In this document: one piece after another, positions 1-7,990 of the stretch
Layout: every line of letters starts with the position of its first letter
Position numbering within the stretch: the stretch's first letter is position 1
DNA from: Catelliglobosispora koreensis DSM 44566
Lineage (GTDB): Bacteria; Actinomycetota; Actinomycetes; Mycobacteriales; Micromonosporaceae
NCBI RefSeq assembly: GCF_000379685.1
Contig: NZ_KB903253.1
Coordinates: forward strand, 124,001-188,000
DNA: 64,000 nt
Reading direction: 5' to 3'
Program-made: the position numbers and the translations under genes
Notes under the pieces: model-generated
Seen by the model: the letters and a program-made list of their open reading frames with translations, nothing else
Told to the model about the DNA's origin: nothing
Databases searched by the model: none

Positions 1-501
1 CGGGCTTAGTACCTCGTTGGCGAATTTGAACGAGGCACGCTCGCTGAAGCGCACCGCGGCCATGAGGGCGTTCTTGTTCTCGAACTTGGAGGAGAACAGT
101 TCAGAGGTCAGGTCGTGGACGTCGAGCACCACGGGCACCCGCAGCGCACGCTGCCACGTCGCCGAGAACACCAGCGCTTCAGGCATGGAGTGGGCCTGAA
201 CGACGTCGAACTTGCGGCCCCAGCGCACCATCCGCGCCGCGGCACGGGCCGCGAAACCGCCGTAGAGCTTGATGTAGGACATGCTGGACTCGCCGCGGTA
301 CTTCTGCGTCGGCAGGTGAACGACTTTCACTCCGTCGATCATCTCGACCTCGGGCCTGCCCGGGGAGTGCAAAGCGAGCACGGTAACTTCGTCACCGCGC
401 TCAACGAGGGCTTCAGCTTGCCGTCGCACTCGCGCGTCCGACTCGTACTCGCTGATGACGAGCATGCCCACGCGCACTGGGCGCCGCTGCGTTGCTTCCA
501 C
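1..501 (-). CDS. Glycosyltransferase family 4, N-terminal part (partial)
   Basis: The open frame runs off the left edge of the window; about 167 residues are visible. The start is one of two adjacent GTG codons (504 or 501), followed by VRVGMLVISEYESDARVRR, then VVHLP and FDVVQAHSMPEALVF. This is the usual N-terminal GT-B Rossmann half of family-4 glycosyltransferases, in which the acceptor side is built and the 'D-V-V-Q-A-H' strand precedes a helix. The C-terminal nucleotide-sugar-binding half lies outside the window, so donor and acceptor cannot be named. Seen: fold-type motifs and truncation. Inferred: a role in cell-envelope or secondary-metabolite glycosylation. Confidence 0.75.
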   Translation of the reverse strand, partial: MEATQRRPVRVGMLVISEYESDARVRRQAEALVERGDEVTVLALHSPGRPEVEMIDGVKVVHLPTQKYRGESSMSYIKLYGGFAARAAARMVRWGRKFDVVQAHSMPEALVFSATWQRALRVPVVLDVHDLTSELFSSKFENKNALMAAVRFSERASFKFANEVLSP

Positions 502-532
502 CACGCGAGGATAGCGCCTCGGCGTTTGTTCG

Positions 533-2116
533 CTAGCGTGCCCCAAATGCCCGGTCTGTGATCGCGGAGGCAGGGGTGCCCGGCGGCAGCGTGCCGAAGA
601 CACCGCTCCAGTCCCCTTCCAGGCGTGTGGCGCAGAACGCGTCAGCGATGTCGGCAGGAGCCTGGCGCACGAGCAGCGAACCCTGCAAACACACCGCCAT
701 GAGCGCTGTGATGCGCCGGGCACTGGACTGATCCGCCGTCAGCAGCAAGGTTTGCAGCCGCTTGACGGCAGCGTCCAAACGCGCGTCAGCGCCCTCGGAC
801 AGCGCCAGCTCGGCGAAGAAAGCCGAAACGCTCTCGGGCTGCTTTGCCATGGCACGCAACGTGTCTAGCGCGATGACGTTGCCCGAGCCCTCCCAGATGG
901 AGTTCAGCGGTGCTTCGCGGTAGAGCCGGGGCAGGCCGCTGTCTTCGACATAACCGTTGCCGCCCAGGCATTCCAGAGCTTCAGCGGCGACCATCGGCCC
1001 GCGCTTGCACACCCAGAACTTGCCCACCGCGGTGGCGAGCCGTCCAAACGCGACTTCGCCGGTGTCCACCGCGTTGGCCAGGCGCAGCATCAACGCCGTG
1101 GCCGCTTCGCTTTCCACGGCTAAATCGGCGAGCACACTGGTCATGGCGGGCTGGTCGACGAGCAGCTCCCCAAAAGCGCGGCGGTGCCGGGCGTGGTGGA
1201 TCGCCTGCACGAGCGCGGCACGCATGAGCCCGGCCGAGCCGATGACACAGTCGAGCCGTGTCATCTGGACCATCTCGATGATGGTGGCGACGCCCCGGCC
1301 TTCCGGGCCGGCCCGCCACGCGACGGTGTCGTCAAACTCCACTTCGGACGAGGCGTTGGACCGGTTGCCCAGCTTGTCTTTCAAGCGCTGCAAGCGAAAC
1401 GTGTTGCGGGTGCCGTCGGGCAGCACACGGGGCAGCAGGAAACACGTCAGCCCACCGGGCGCTTGCGCGAGCACCAGGAACACATCGCTCATCGGTGCCG
1501 AGCAGAACCACTTATGCCCGGTCAGCAAATAGTGATCGCCCGTGGGCACAGCCCGCGTCGTGTTGGCGCGAACGTCGGAGCCGCCTTGCTTCTCCGTCAT
1601 CGCCATGCCAGCGATGAGACCGTCCTTTTCCAAAGGCGGGCGAAGCCCGAAATCGTAGGTACGGCTTGCCAGCTTCGCCTCGTACAAGGACGCGAGCGAC
1701 GGCTCGTGCCGCAACGCGGGCAGGATCGCATAGGTCATCGAGATCGGACAGCCATGGCCCGCTTCCACTTGTGCCCCAAGGTAAGCCAGTGCCGCGCGCT
1801 TGACATGACTTCCGCCAGCCGCCCACGGCGCCCCGGCGGCACCGGCTTCGACCGCGCGGCGCATCAGCTCGTGCCAGGCCGGATGGAACTCGACTTCGTC
1901 GATGCGGTTGCCGAAGCGGTCATGGGTGCGCAGCACGGGTGGGTAGGAGTGCGCGAGCCGCGCCAGCTCCTGGGCCTGCTCCGAGCCGAAGAAGCTGCCA
2001 TCGAAGGCCTCGGCTCCATAACGATCCACTCCACTGGCCAGGGCGTTGTCAGCGGCGAAGGCGTCATAGCCGATTAGCGCCGGGGGCTGGTTCAGGACCT
2101 CATGTGTGGCACCCAT
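533..2116 (-). CDS. Acyl-CoA dehydrogenase, AidB-like
   Basis: A 527-residue flavoprotein of the acyl-CoA dehydrogenase superfamily. The AidB subgroup marks are the N-terminal 'LNQPPALIGYDAF', the long helical start, the flavin segment 'MAMTEKQGGSDVRANTT' and the C-terminal 'EALECLGGNGYVEDSGLPR' and 'SIWEGSGNV'. E. coli AidB binds DNA and belongs to the adaptive response to alkylation damage; its physiological substrate is unsettled, so only the family is claimed. The start is ATG at 2116. The frame stays open upstream to 2692, but that extension lies antisense to a convincing lipoprotein gene and is low-complexity. It is divergent from that lipoprotein, so the roughly 100-base gap must hold both promoters. 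Confidence 0.88.
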   Translation of the reverse strand: MGATHEVLNQPPALIGYDAFAADNALASGVDRYGAEAFDGSFFGSEQAQELARLAHSYPPVLRTHDRFGNRIDEVEFHPAWHELMRRAVEAGAAGAPWAAGGSHVKRAALAYLGAQVEAGHGCPISMTYAILPALRHEPSLASLYEAKLASRTYDFGLRPPLEKDGLIAGMAMTEKQGGSDVRANTTRAVPTGDHYLLTGHKWFCSAPMSDVFLVLAQAPGGLTCFLLPRVLPDGTRNTFRLQRLKDKLGNRSNASSEVEFDDTVAWRAGPEGRGVATIIEMVQMTRLDCVIGSAGLMRAALVQAIHHARHRRAFGELLVDQPAMTSVLADLAVESEAATALMLRLANAVDTGEVAFGRLATAVGKFWVCKRGPMVAAEALECLGGNGYVEDSGLPRLYREAPLNSIWEGSGNVIALDTLRAMAKQPESVSAFFAELALSEGADARLDAAVKRLQTLLLTADQSSARRITALMAVCLQGSLLVRQAPADIADAFCATRLEGDWSGVFGTLPPGTPASAITDRAFGAR

Positions 2117-2213
2117 GTGCGCTACCTTACTTGCCAGTAACCGGGTCAGCCTAGAGCCTGCGCTTGGACTACGCTGGCCCGCGGCCATACCCCCAACTTT
2201 TAGGACAGCCACG

Positions 2214-2702
2214 ATGCGCCGCACCATGCTGGCCCTCACCGCGGGTTTCGCACTCGCGCTGACCGCCGCCTGTAACACCAACACGCCCGCCGCCACTCCA
2301 TCGGCCGCCGAGAGCAAGTCGCCCTCTCCTTCGGCCTCGCCGAACACCAAAGAGGTGTGCTCGCAGATCGAGACGAAGATGGAAACGATGATGACCACCA
2401 TCGGGACCGCCGTCGGCACCTGGATTGGCTTCAACGAGGCTGGCGCCAAGGCGCAGGCCGAGGCCGCCAAGAAGGAGGCGACCGCGGCGATCGTCAAGGA
2501 AGCCGACGCCCTGGCCGCACTTGCCGGCACCGCGACCGACCCCAAGGTCAAGGCGGACATCCAGAAGGTCGCCGACAGCATGAAGGCTTCCTCGGACCTC
2601 AAGTTCCTTGAGGGCGTTAAGATCGCCGACTTCGAGGCACCGTTCACCAAGGAAGTCACCGCTTGGGCGCTACCGCTCGCGATGACCTGCAACCTGAAGT
2701 AG
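2214..2702 (+). CDS. Small secreted lipoprotein of unknown function
   Basis: 162 residues. ATG at 2214 gives MRRTMLALTAGFALALTAAC, a type II signal peptide with lipobox LTAAC, so Cys20 is the expected lipidated residue. A Ser/Pro/Ala-rich linker follows, then a helical domain rich in Ala, Lys and Glu with two further Cys (in 'KEVCSQ' and near the end in 'MTCNLK') that could form a disulfide. No known domain is recognised. The protein should sit on the outer face of the membrane. A strong hairpin terminator lies just past the stop codon. Longer starts upstream are ignored because they add residues before the signal peptide. Confidence 0.75.
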   Translation: MRRTMLALTAGFALALTAACNTNTPAATPSAAESKSPSPSASPNTKEVCSQIETKMETMMTTIGTAVGTWIGFNEAGAKAQAEAAKKEATAAIVKEADALAALAGTATDPKVKADIQKVADSMKASSDLKFLEGVKIADFEAPFTKEVTAWALPLAMTCNLK

Positions 2703-2714
2703 ACAAGCGCTTGG

Positions 2715-2752
2715 CGCGCCCCCGCGAAACGTTGCGGGGGCGCGTTTTCTTT
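2715..2752 (+). terminator. Rho-independent terminator
   Basis: An 11-bp perfect stem (2715-2725 with 2734-2744) with an 8-nt loop, followed by the T-rich run TTTTCTTT. It ends the lipoprotein transcript and reaches the stop codon of the convergent SGNH gene. Confidence 0.85.
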
Positions 2753-3533
2753 AGCCCCGCAAGGCGGCCTCGACGAACCCAGCGTAGCCCAGCTGACCGG
2801 ACTTGTTCGGGTGATAGGACTCGCCCAGCGGCCACGACGTCCCGTTTATCCACTCGGAACCGTCGCAGACGGCGTGTCCGGTGAACGGGCCACGAGCATC
2901 GGCGAACGCTAAGCCGTTGGCGGCGGCGCGGGCGGCGATCGTCGTGGCGAGCAAGTCGGCCGCCGCGTTCAGCCGGGACTGCTCACCCGGGGAGATGCGG
3001 GCGATCGCGTTGCATTCCTGGCCATTGAACAGCCGAGGGTACCCGGCGACGACCACCCGGGCGTTGGGTGCCAGTTGGCGAATCCGCGCGTACAGCTGAT
3101 TTAGCTGACCGGGCAACGTGTCGCGGATGTAGTTCTCCGCCGCGTCGATCTGGCCCCAGCAGGTGTAGGGCCACGGCTTGGCACACTGCACGATGACCGA
3201 GGACCAGCCGATGTCATTGCCACCGGCCGACACCGTGACATAGCGCGTGTTGGTGTTCAGGCTACCCAGTTGTCCATTGAGGACGTCGGGAACCTTGGCG
3301 CCAGAACAGGCGGCGAAGGTGAGGGCGGCACCGAGACGGGCCGCGTCGAGGACGGGGAAGGCGTGGGGAGATCGCTGGCACCCTCCGCTGTCGGAGTAGT
3401 ACTCACGAGTGCCTACACCTGAGGAATATGAGTCCCCTAAAGCGGTGTAGGCGGGTGCGGCCGCATAGGCCGGCGTGGTGATGACGAGTGCGGCAAGGAC
3501 CGATGCCGCGAGGGGGAGCGTGAACCGGCGCAT
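2751..3533 (-). CDS. Secreted SGNH-family esterase/lipase
   Basis: 260 residues with an N-terminal signal peptide (MRRFTLPLAASVLAALVITT, cleavage near AYA-AAP). The SGNH blocks are present: GDSYSSG with the nucleophile Ser (block I), a Gly-containing block II region, SAGGNDIGW (block III Asn) and, near the C-terminus, 'ESYHPNKSGQ' (block V His). The usual DxxH Asp is shifted, as in Streptomyces SGNH lipases, where a backbone carbonyl can replace it (known for that family). Several Cys pairs suggest disulfides in a secreted enzyme. It probably hydrolyses ester-linked lipids or acylated polysaccharide. It converges on the lipoprotein gene through a shared terminator. Confidence 0.86.
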   Translation of the reverse strand: MRRFTLPLAASVLAALVITTPAYAAAPAYTALGDSYSSGVGTREYYSDSGGCQRSPHAFPVLDAARLGAALTFAACSGAKVPDVLNGQLGSLNTNTRYVTVSAGGNDIGWSSVIVQCAKPWPYTCWGQIDAAENYIRDTLPGQLNQLYARIRQLAPNARVVVAGYPRLFNGQECNAIARISPGEQSRLNAAADLLATTIAARAAANGLAFADARGPFTGHAVCDGSEWINGTSWPLGESYHPNKSGQLGYAGFVEAALRG

Positions 3534-3561
3534 GAGCGCATAGTGACAGATCCATATATGT

Positions 3562-4041
3562 CTACGGAAGAGTGCGTTTTACGGCTCCCGGCCCGGGACG
3601 GGGAACGACGTCACGGGGCGAGGAAATCAGATGTCCCTCCACACACGACAGCTGGGCGTGCACCTGTGCGCCACAATCGCGATGGGCGAACTCAACCGGG
3701 GAACCTTCCGGGTCGGCCATGTAACGGTCGCCCCACGCCCAGATGGACACGAGCACCGGGTACAAGTCGAGGCCTTTGGGGGTGAGTTTGTATTCGTAGC
3801 GGACGCGGGCACCCGGCGCCTGATATGGCGAGCGGCGCAGGATGTCTTGCTCGACAAGCACAGCGAGCCGGTTGGTCAGCACCTGCCGTGGGATGTCGGT
3901 ATGCGCCCTGATGTCCTCGAAGCGCCTGATGCCATTGAAAACCTCACGCAACACCACAAATGTCCAGCGTTCCCCGAGCACTGCCATAGCCCGTCCCACG
4001 GTGCAGTTGTCGACGGACCACTCAAGCGCTACCGGTTGCAT
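3562..4041 (-). CDS. HxlR-family transcriptional regulator
   Basis: 159 residues with a winged-helix HxlR core: 'WSVDNCTVGRAMAVLGERWTF', 'FEDIRAHTDIPRQVLTNRLAVL' (recognition helix) and 'YELTPKGLDL'-type wing ('YEYKLTPKGLDLYPVL'). The near-N-terminal Cys in 'NCTVGRAM' is the position used as a redox or electrophile sensor in some HxlR proteins. The C-terminal extension (CGAQVHAQLSC) holds two further Cys. It diverges from the thioesterase at 4098 with a 56-base gap, so local control of that gene is plausible (inference). Confidence 0.87.
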   Translation of the reverse strand: MQPVALEWSVDNCTVGRAMAVLGERWTFVVLREVFNGIRRFEDIRAHTDIPRQVLTNRLAVLVEQDILRRSPYQAPGARVRYEYKLTPKGLDLYPVLVSIWAWGDRYMADPEGSPVEFAHRDCGAQVHAQLSCVEGHLISSPRDVVPRPGPGAVKRTLP

Positions 4042-4097
4042 ATCTCACAGGCTAGGTCTCGTTGACAGACTCAGCAAGCCAATGCCAGGCTGAGTCT

Positions 4098-4604
4098 ATG
4101 ACCGAGACGCAGATGCGCAGCCGGACTTATTCCTGGCAGAACCCGGCCGATATCGACTTCGCTGAAATGATCACGCTCAACGGGCTGGAGCAACTGCAGT
4201 CGATGATCGCCGGAAAGGCGCCACGCCCGCCCGTGATGGATCTGGTCGACATGCTCAGTTTCGAGGCTGAGTTCGGCGTCGTGCGCTTGACGATGCGGGC
4301 ACAGGAGTTTCACTACAACCCGCTCGGCGGTGTCCACGGTGGAGTGATCGCCACGTTGCTCGACACCGGTGCGGCGTGCTCAGTTCACTCGACACTCAAA
4401 GTCGGCGAGCGCTACACGTCCCTCGACCTGAACACGAAGTTCCTGCGGCCGGTCACCACCGAGTCGGGATTGCTCACCTGTGAGGGCACCGTCATCCAGC
4501 GCGGCCGCCGGGTCGCCCTGGCCCAGTCTGAGCTGCGTGACGAGGCCGGAAAACTGGTCGCCCACGCCACGTCGAGCTGCCTCATCATGGGATTTGACCA
4601 GTAA
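4098..4604 (+). CDS. PaaI-family hotdog thioesterase
   Basis: 168 residues with a single hotdog fold. The PaaI signature 'NPLGGVHGGVIATLLDTGAAC' spans residues of the long helix, including the catalytic-region Asp in 'LLDTG', and 'LDLNTKFLRPVT' gives the following strand. Members hydrolyse acyl- or aryl-CoA thioesters; the exact substrate is not readable. ATG 4098 is chosen over TTG 4062 because conserved homology starts after it. It diverges from the HxlR regulator, and the right end of the IS element begins 15 bases after its stop. Confidence 0.85.
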   Translation: MTETQMRSRTYSWQNPADIDFAEMITLNGLEQLQSMIAGKAPRPPVMDLVDMLSFEAEFGVVRLTMRAQEFHYNPLGGVHGGVIATLLDTGAACSVHSTLKVGERYTSLDLNTKFLRPVTTESGLLTCEGTVIQRGRRVALAQSELRDEAGKLVAHATSSCLIMGFDQ

Positions 4605-4618
4605 CGCATACTGCCTGA

Positions 4619-4646
4619 TTGACTCCTCCCGGTCCGAAGGCCAGGG
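4619..4646 (-). ncRNA. Possible TnpB guide-RNA scaffold end (right-end hairpin)
   Basis: Read on the minus strand, a hairpin (CCTGGCC, loop TTCG, GACCGGG; one mismatch and one wobble) is followed by AGGAGTCAA. This layout resembles the right ends of IS605-type elements, where the omega-RNA scaffold stops and the guide begins in flanking DNA. The guide would then read into the end of the thioesterase gene. Homology to described ends is from memory, so confidence is limited. Confidence 0.35.
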
Positions 4647-4655
4647 ATTCCTGGC

Positions 4656-5694
4656 TCACGATGCCGGATGACCTTGCAGGCCACTCGGACTTACTCGATC
4701 AGCACCAGCCGGGTTGAGACCAGCCCGTATGAGCATCACTCGGGCGGAGTTTTTGTCCCGGGGCGAGGCCGCTCCACACGCGATGCATTTATAGATACGT
4801 TCGGACAGCGGTAGTGCGTGCTTGGTTCTCGCACCGCAGTTAGCGCAGTCCTTTGTCGTGTTGGCAGGGTGCACGAGCCTAACATCACGGCCGTATGCGA
4901 GCGGTGTCCTGACGCTGCCGGGCAACCTTCTTATGCACCTTTGCCGCTTTGCGTTTGGCCGCAAGGTAACCCGTCGAGGATGGGCAACCTTTCTTAGGTT
5001 TTCTGCGTGCCATCATCCGCTGATAGCGGGTAAGCCTTGCGGCGGCATTCTGGCCGTGCGTGGCGTGCGGGAGGTCGTGACTGTCGCTAGTCGTGGTAGC
5101 AACTTCTTTCACCCCCCAGTCGATGCCGATCACCCGTCCGGTAGCGGGCAGCGGCTCGCTTATCGCTTTAACCACGAACGAGGCATACCAGTGCCCGAGA
5201 CTGTCACGGTAGACCCGTACGCTGGACGCACCGGCGGCCAGCTCGCGCGACCAGACAACGCTCAGGACGACTCCGCCTGCCAGATACAGCTGGCCCTCTT
5301 TGAGGCGGAAGCCACGCAGCGTGTAATTGAGTGTCGGCGCTGCCAGATCTCTTTTCTTAAAGCCTGGCATCCCAGCCCGCTGCTGCTGAGGAAGACGCGC
5401 CTTGATGTCTTTGAGCGCTTTCGTGCGGGACCTGGCGAAGTCTCGAATGATCTGCTGCTGCGGCACTGATGCACCTGCACCCAGCCATTCGTACTCGGCA
5501 CGCCAGCCGGTCAGCATCTTATCTAGCCGCGCTGGGCCACACTCTTCTTTAGCATTGTGCGCGGCGCGAGACTGCTCGACACAATGATTCCAAACCCAGC
5601 GACATCTATCCCACTCGGCCAGAAGCAAACGCTGCGCTGTGGAAGAAAGGCGAAGCCGGTAGGTATACCGGGCTCTACCTGTCTTACTGTCTAC
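4656..5694 (-). pseudogene. tnpB: TnpB (OrfB) RNA-guided nuclease, internally deleted
   Basis: Two frames belong to one gene. The 5' frame encodes the N-terminal wedge region and the RuvC-I motif 'VIGIDWGVKEVA' (the catalytic Asp is present), then basic 'KAAKVHKKVARQRQDTAR'. It hits a stop at 4885. The 3' frame resumes at about 4920 with 'YGRDVRLVHPANTTKDCANCGART' and a second Cys pair (YKCIACG), which form the zinc ribbon, then RuvC-III 'PRDKNSARVML'. Compared with intact TnpB, roughly 50-60 residues carrying the RuvC-II Glu are missing, and the junction is out of frame. No normal start codon precedes the conserved N-terminus; the frame is open from at least 5694 (GTA). Nuclease activity should be lost. 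Confidence 0.85.
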
Positions 5695-5830
5695 ATGAAA
5701 CAGATTAAGGTATTTGTACTAACCTCCCAAGTCGTACGATCGAAACTGGCCAACGACCTCAAAGGTGTCTTCCCGGCTTTCTGCGATCCCTTCCCCGCGC
5801 TGGACGACGGAGCATCCTCGCTACCCTCTT

Positions 5831-7141
5831 ATGGTGACCAGAGACCCGGACCTTCTGGAGTTCTTGCGCCGCTGCGGCGTCGCCCTGTGTCTCGCGGGTG
5901 AGGCGGCTAGCCGCATCCCCGAGGAGATGGAGGCCCTCGCTGACGCCTATGGCGAGGGCGACGTCGAATTCCTTGTCGTGCCAACGGGTGTGTTCGTGCG
6001 CGTCGTCAGCGAGGACGGGTCGGTCACGACAGACTTCATGAACGCTGACGGTCCGCCCCTGCGGCTAGACCAAGTGGACAGTCTCTACAAGCTCATCGAA
6101 GAGGTGAAAGCGCGCCCGATCCCGCCGGCCGAGGCGATCGACCGGCTGGAGATCATCGTTGAAGCCAAGCCGCGCTTCAACGCGGCCGTGCAAGTGCTGG
6201 GGCACACGGTGCTGACCGTCGGCCTTGGACTGTTGCTGACCGGCGAGGTGTCGGCGCTCATCTTGCTCGCTGGGCTAGGGCTGCTCGTCGGGCTGCTGCG
6301 CCTGGTCGCAGACCGGGTCCAGGTGCTCTCGCTGGCCCTGCCGGTCGCGGCCGCCGCCCTCGTGACTGGTCTGGCCTACGCCTACGCGCCTTATCTGTCC
6401 ATCGATCCGAACCAGCTCGTCATCCCGCCTCTGGTGACGTTCCTGCCCGGGGCGGCGCTTACCCTTGGCGCGCAAGAGATGGCGACCAGATCGATGATCA
6501 GCGGGGCAAGCCGCATCGTTTCCGGCGTCTACATGCTTCTGCTTTTAACCTTCGGGATTTTCGCTGGTACTCAGTTAGCCGTCCCCCCATCCGCGGAGCA
6601 GCTAGCGCTGACTGGCTGGTGGACCCCGATCGTCGACCTGTCGCATCAACTGGCCGACCTGTCCGGCAAGCCTTGGGTGCCCGTTCTAGGTGTGTTCATC
6701 TTCGGCGTCGGCATGTTCTTTAACAGTTCAGCTCCCAAGCGCTCCTTGCCCTGGCTGCTGGTCATGCTCTTCATCGCTTGGGGCGCGCAGAAAGGCGGGG
6801 CGTCCATTCCCGACGATCCCACCGCGAGCGGACTGTTCGGCGCGTTCACCGGCGGCCTGTTCGTCGTCCCGGTGGCGACCCTCGTGCAGCGTCTGCAAGG
6901 ACCGCCAGCCCAGGTGGCTTCGCTGCCCGCCTTCTGGCTGCTGGTGCCGGGAGCCCTTGGCCTGGCTCAGGTTTCGAGCCTGGTCGGCCAAACGGTCGGC
7001 AACCCCACGTCGAGCTTGGTGACGGCCTTCCTCACCGTCGTCTCAGTCGCCCTTGGCGTCCTGGTTGGCTCAAGCCTGACGGCTACCGCCCGTGCCTCTT
7101 CGCGTTTATTTTCTTCACGTTCCGTACGCCAAAGAAAATAA
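5831..7141 (+). CDS. Threonine/serine exporter family membrane protein (ThrE-like)
   Basis: 436 residues. The N-terminal soluble domain (about residues 1-115) resembles the ThrE N-domain ('GVALCLAGEAASRIPEEME', 'FLVVPTGVFVRVV'), and about ten hydrophobic segments follow from 'AAVQVLGHTVLTVGLGLLL' to the end. The ThrE family exports threonine and serine in Corynebacterium (known); the substrate here is inferred. ATG 5831 follows a stretch with no coding sign. The protein combines both ThrE halves in one chain, the normal actinobacterial arrangement. The basic tail 'RLFSSRSVRQRK' is probably cytoplasmic. It stands alone between the IS remnant and the M15 peptidase. Confidence 0.82.
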   Translation: MVTRDPDLLEFLRRCGVALCLAGEAASRIPEEMEALADAYGEGDVEFLVVPTGVFVRVVSEDGSVTTDFMNADGPPLRLDQVDSLYKLIEEVKARPIPPAEAIDRLEIIVEAKPRFNAAVQVLGHTVLTVGLGLLLTGEVSALILLAGLGLLVGLLRLVADRVQVLSLALPVAAAALVTGLAYAYAPYLSIDPNQLVIPPLVTFLPGAALTLGAQEMATRSMISGASRIVSGVYMLLLLTFGIFAGTQLAVPPSAEQLALTGWWTPIVDLSHQLADLSGKPWVPVLGVFIFGVGMFFNSSAPKRSLPWLLVMLFIAWGAQKGGASIPDDPTASGLFGAFTGGLFVVPVATLVQRLQGPPAQVASLPAFWLLVPGALGLAQVSSLVGQTVGNPTSSLVTAFLTVVSVALGVLVGSSLTATARASSRLFSSRSVRQRK

Positions 7142-7170
7142 TTGACAACTACCCACCCCAGCGCAAGGAT
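7142..7170 (+). promoter_or_regulatory. Sigma-70-like promoter for the M15 peptidase
   Basis: TTGACA at 7142-7147, a 17-base spacer and AAGGAT at 7165-7170. A GGAGG ribosome site at about 7201-7205 precedes ATG 7210. Confidence 0.5.
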
Positions 7171-7209
7171 CGATGACACCGGATTTCCCCCGTCCGATGT
7201 GGAGGTTCC

Positions 7210-7938
7210 ATGCGTTTTACCCGCGCACTTACCGCCGTCCTCCTATCGATCATCACCTCGGTGACGGTCATCTTCGGCACATCCACCGCCGCACACGCCG
7301 ATGGCTGCTACACCTGGGGACGCAACCTTTCCCAGGGCATGACCGGAAACGACGTCAGAGAGCTGCAAATCCGCATTTCCGGTTACCCCGGTTACGGTGC
7401 GGTGCTCGCTCTCGATGGCGACTTCGGTTCCGCGACCCGTTCCGCGCTCATTCGCTTCCAGCAGGCCTGGGGCCTTGCCGCGGATGGCATCGCCGGGGCA
7501 GCCACGTACAACAAGATCTACGCGTTGCAGGACAACGACTGCACGACCATCCACTTCACCTATGCCGAGTTGAACAAATGCAACTCAGACTGGTCAGGTG
7601 GCGCGGTCTCGGCCGCGACAGCGAAAGCCAATGCCCGCGTGAACATGTGGAAACTAGAAGCCTTGCGTCACGCGCTCGGCGACGTTCCCATCGTGGTCAC
7701 GAGCGGCTTCCGCAGCTACGCGTGCAACAACGCCGTCGGCGGCTCAGCTTCGAGCCGTCATCTATACGGCGACGCGGTCGACATGGTTGGCAGCCCGTCG
7801 TTTTGCACGCTCGCTCAACGCGCGCGTTACCACGGCTGGCGTGAGATCCTCGGTCCCGGCTACGCGGGCCACAGCGACCACACGCACGTCGCGCACAAGT
7901 CGTCGCAGTTCTGGTCCGCCAGCTCCTGCGGCATCTGA
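7210..7938 (+). CDS. Secreted peptidoglycan-binding D-Ala-D-Ala carboxypeptidase (M15)
   Basis: 242 residues. Signal peptide (residues 1-31), then a PG_binding_1 domain (about 32-100: 'GNDVRELQIRISGY', 'LALDGDFGSATRSALIRFQ', 'GLAADGIAGAATY'), then a peptidase M15 domain with the zinc-site motifs 'SRHLYGDAVDM' (HxxxxxxD) and 'HSDHTHV' (HxH). The domain order is that of the Streptomyces albus G zinc D-Ala-D-Ala carboxypeptidase. It should trim or cleave peptidoglycan stem peptides outside the cell. Cys pairs suit a secreted fold. ATG 7210 is supported by the GGAGG site. Confidence 0.9.
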   Translation: MRFTRALTAVLLSIITSVTVIFGTSTAAHADGCYTWGRNLSQGMTGNDVRELQIRISGYPGYGAVLALDGDFGSATRSALIRFQQAWGLAADGIAGAATYNKIYALQDNDCTTIHFTYAELNKCNSDWSGGAVSAATAKANARVNMWKLEALRHALGDVPIVVTSGFRSYACNNAVGGSASSRHLYGDAVDMVGSPSFCTLAQRARYHGWREILGPGYAGHSDHTHVAHKSSQFWSASSCGI

Positions 7939-7962
7939 TCCGTCTAGTTAGGACGCACACCG

Positions 7963-7990
7963 GGCCGGCCGCATCAGCGGCCGGCCTTCT
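7963..7990. terminator. Terminator hairpin between convergent genes
   Basis: Perfect 10-bp GC stem (7963-7972 with 7977-7986), loop ATCA, followed by TTCT. It lies between the M15 gene and the FAD-linked oxidase and can serve both. Confidence 0.65.

Larger units (their letters stand above)
4619..5720 (-). mobile_element. IS200/IS605-type element remnant (tnpB only)
   Basis: The element consists of a degraded tnpB read on the minus strand and a conserved-looking right end at 4619-4646. There is no tnpA (Y1 transposase), so it would have depended on another copy to move. The left boundary is uncertain; I place it just beyond the first TnpB codons. It inserted directly behind the stop codon of the thioesterase gene and before the ThrE-like gene, and it appears by eye less GC-rich than its neighbours. 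Confidence 0.7.

Noticed and set aside
2117-2692. N-terminal extension of the AidB-like frame up to 2692
   Set aside because: It is antisense to a lipoprotein with lipobox and terminator, and the extension is Ala/Ser low-complexity without homology. ATG 2116 starts the conserved protein.
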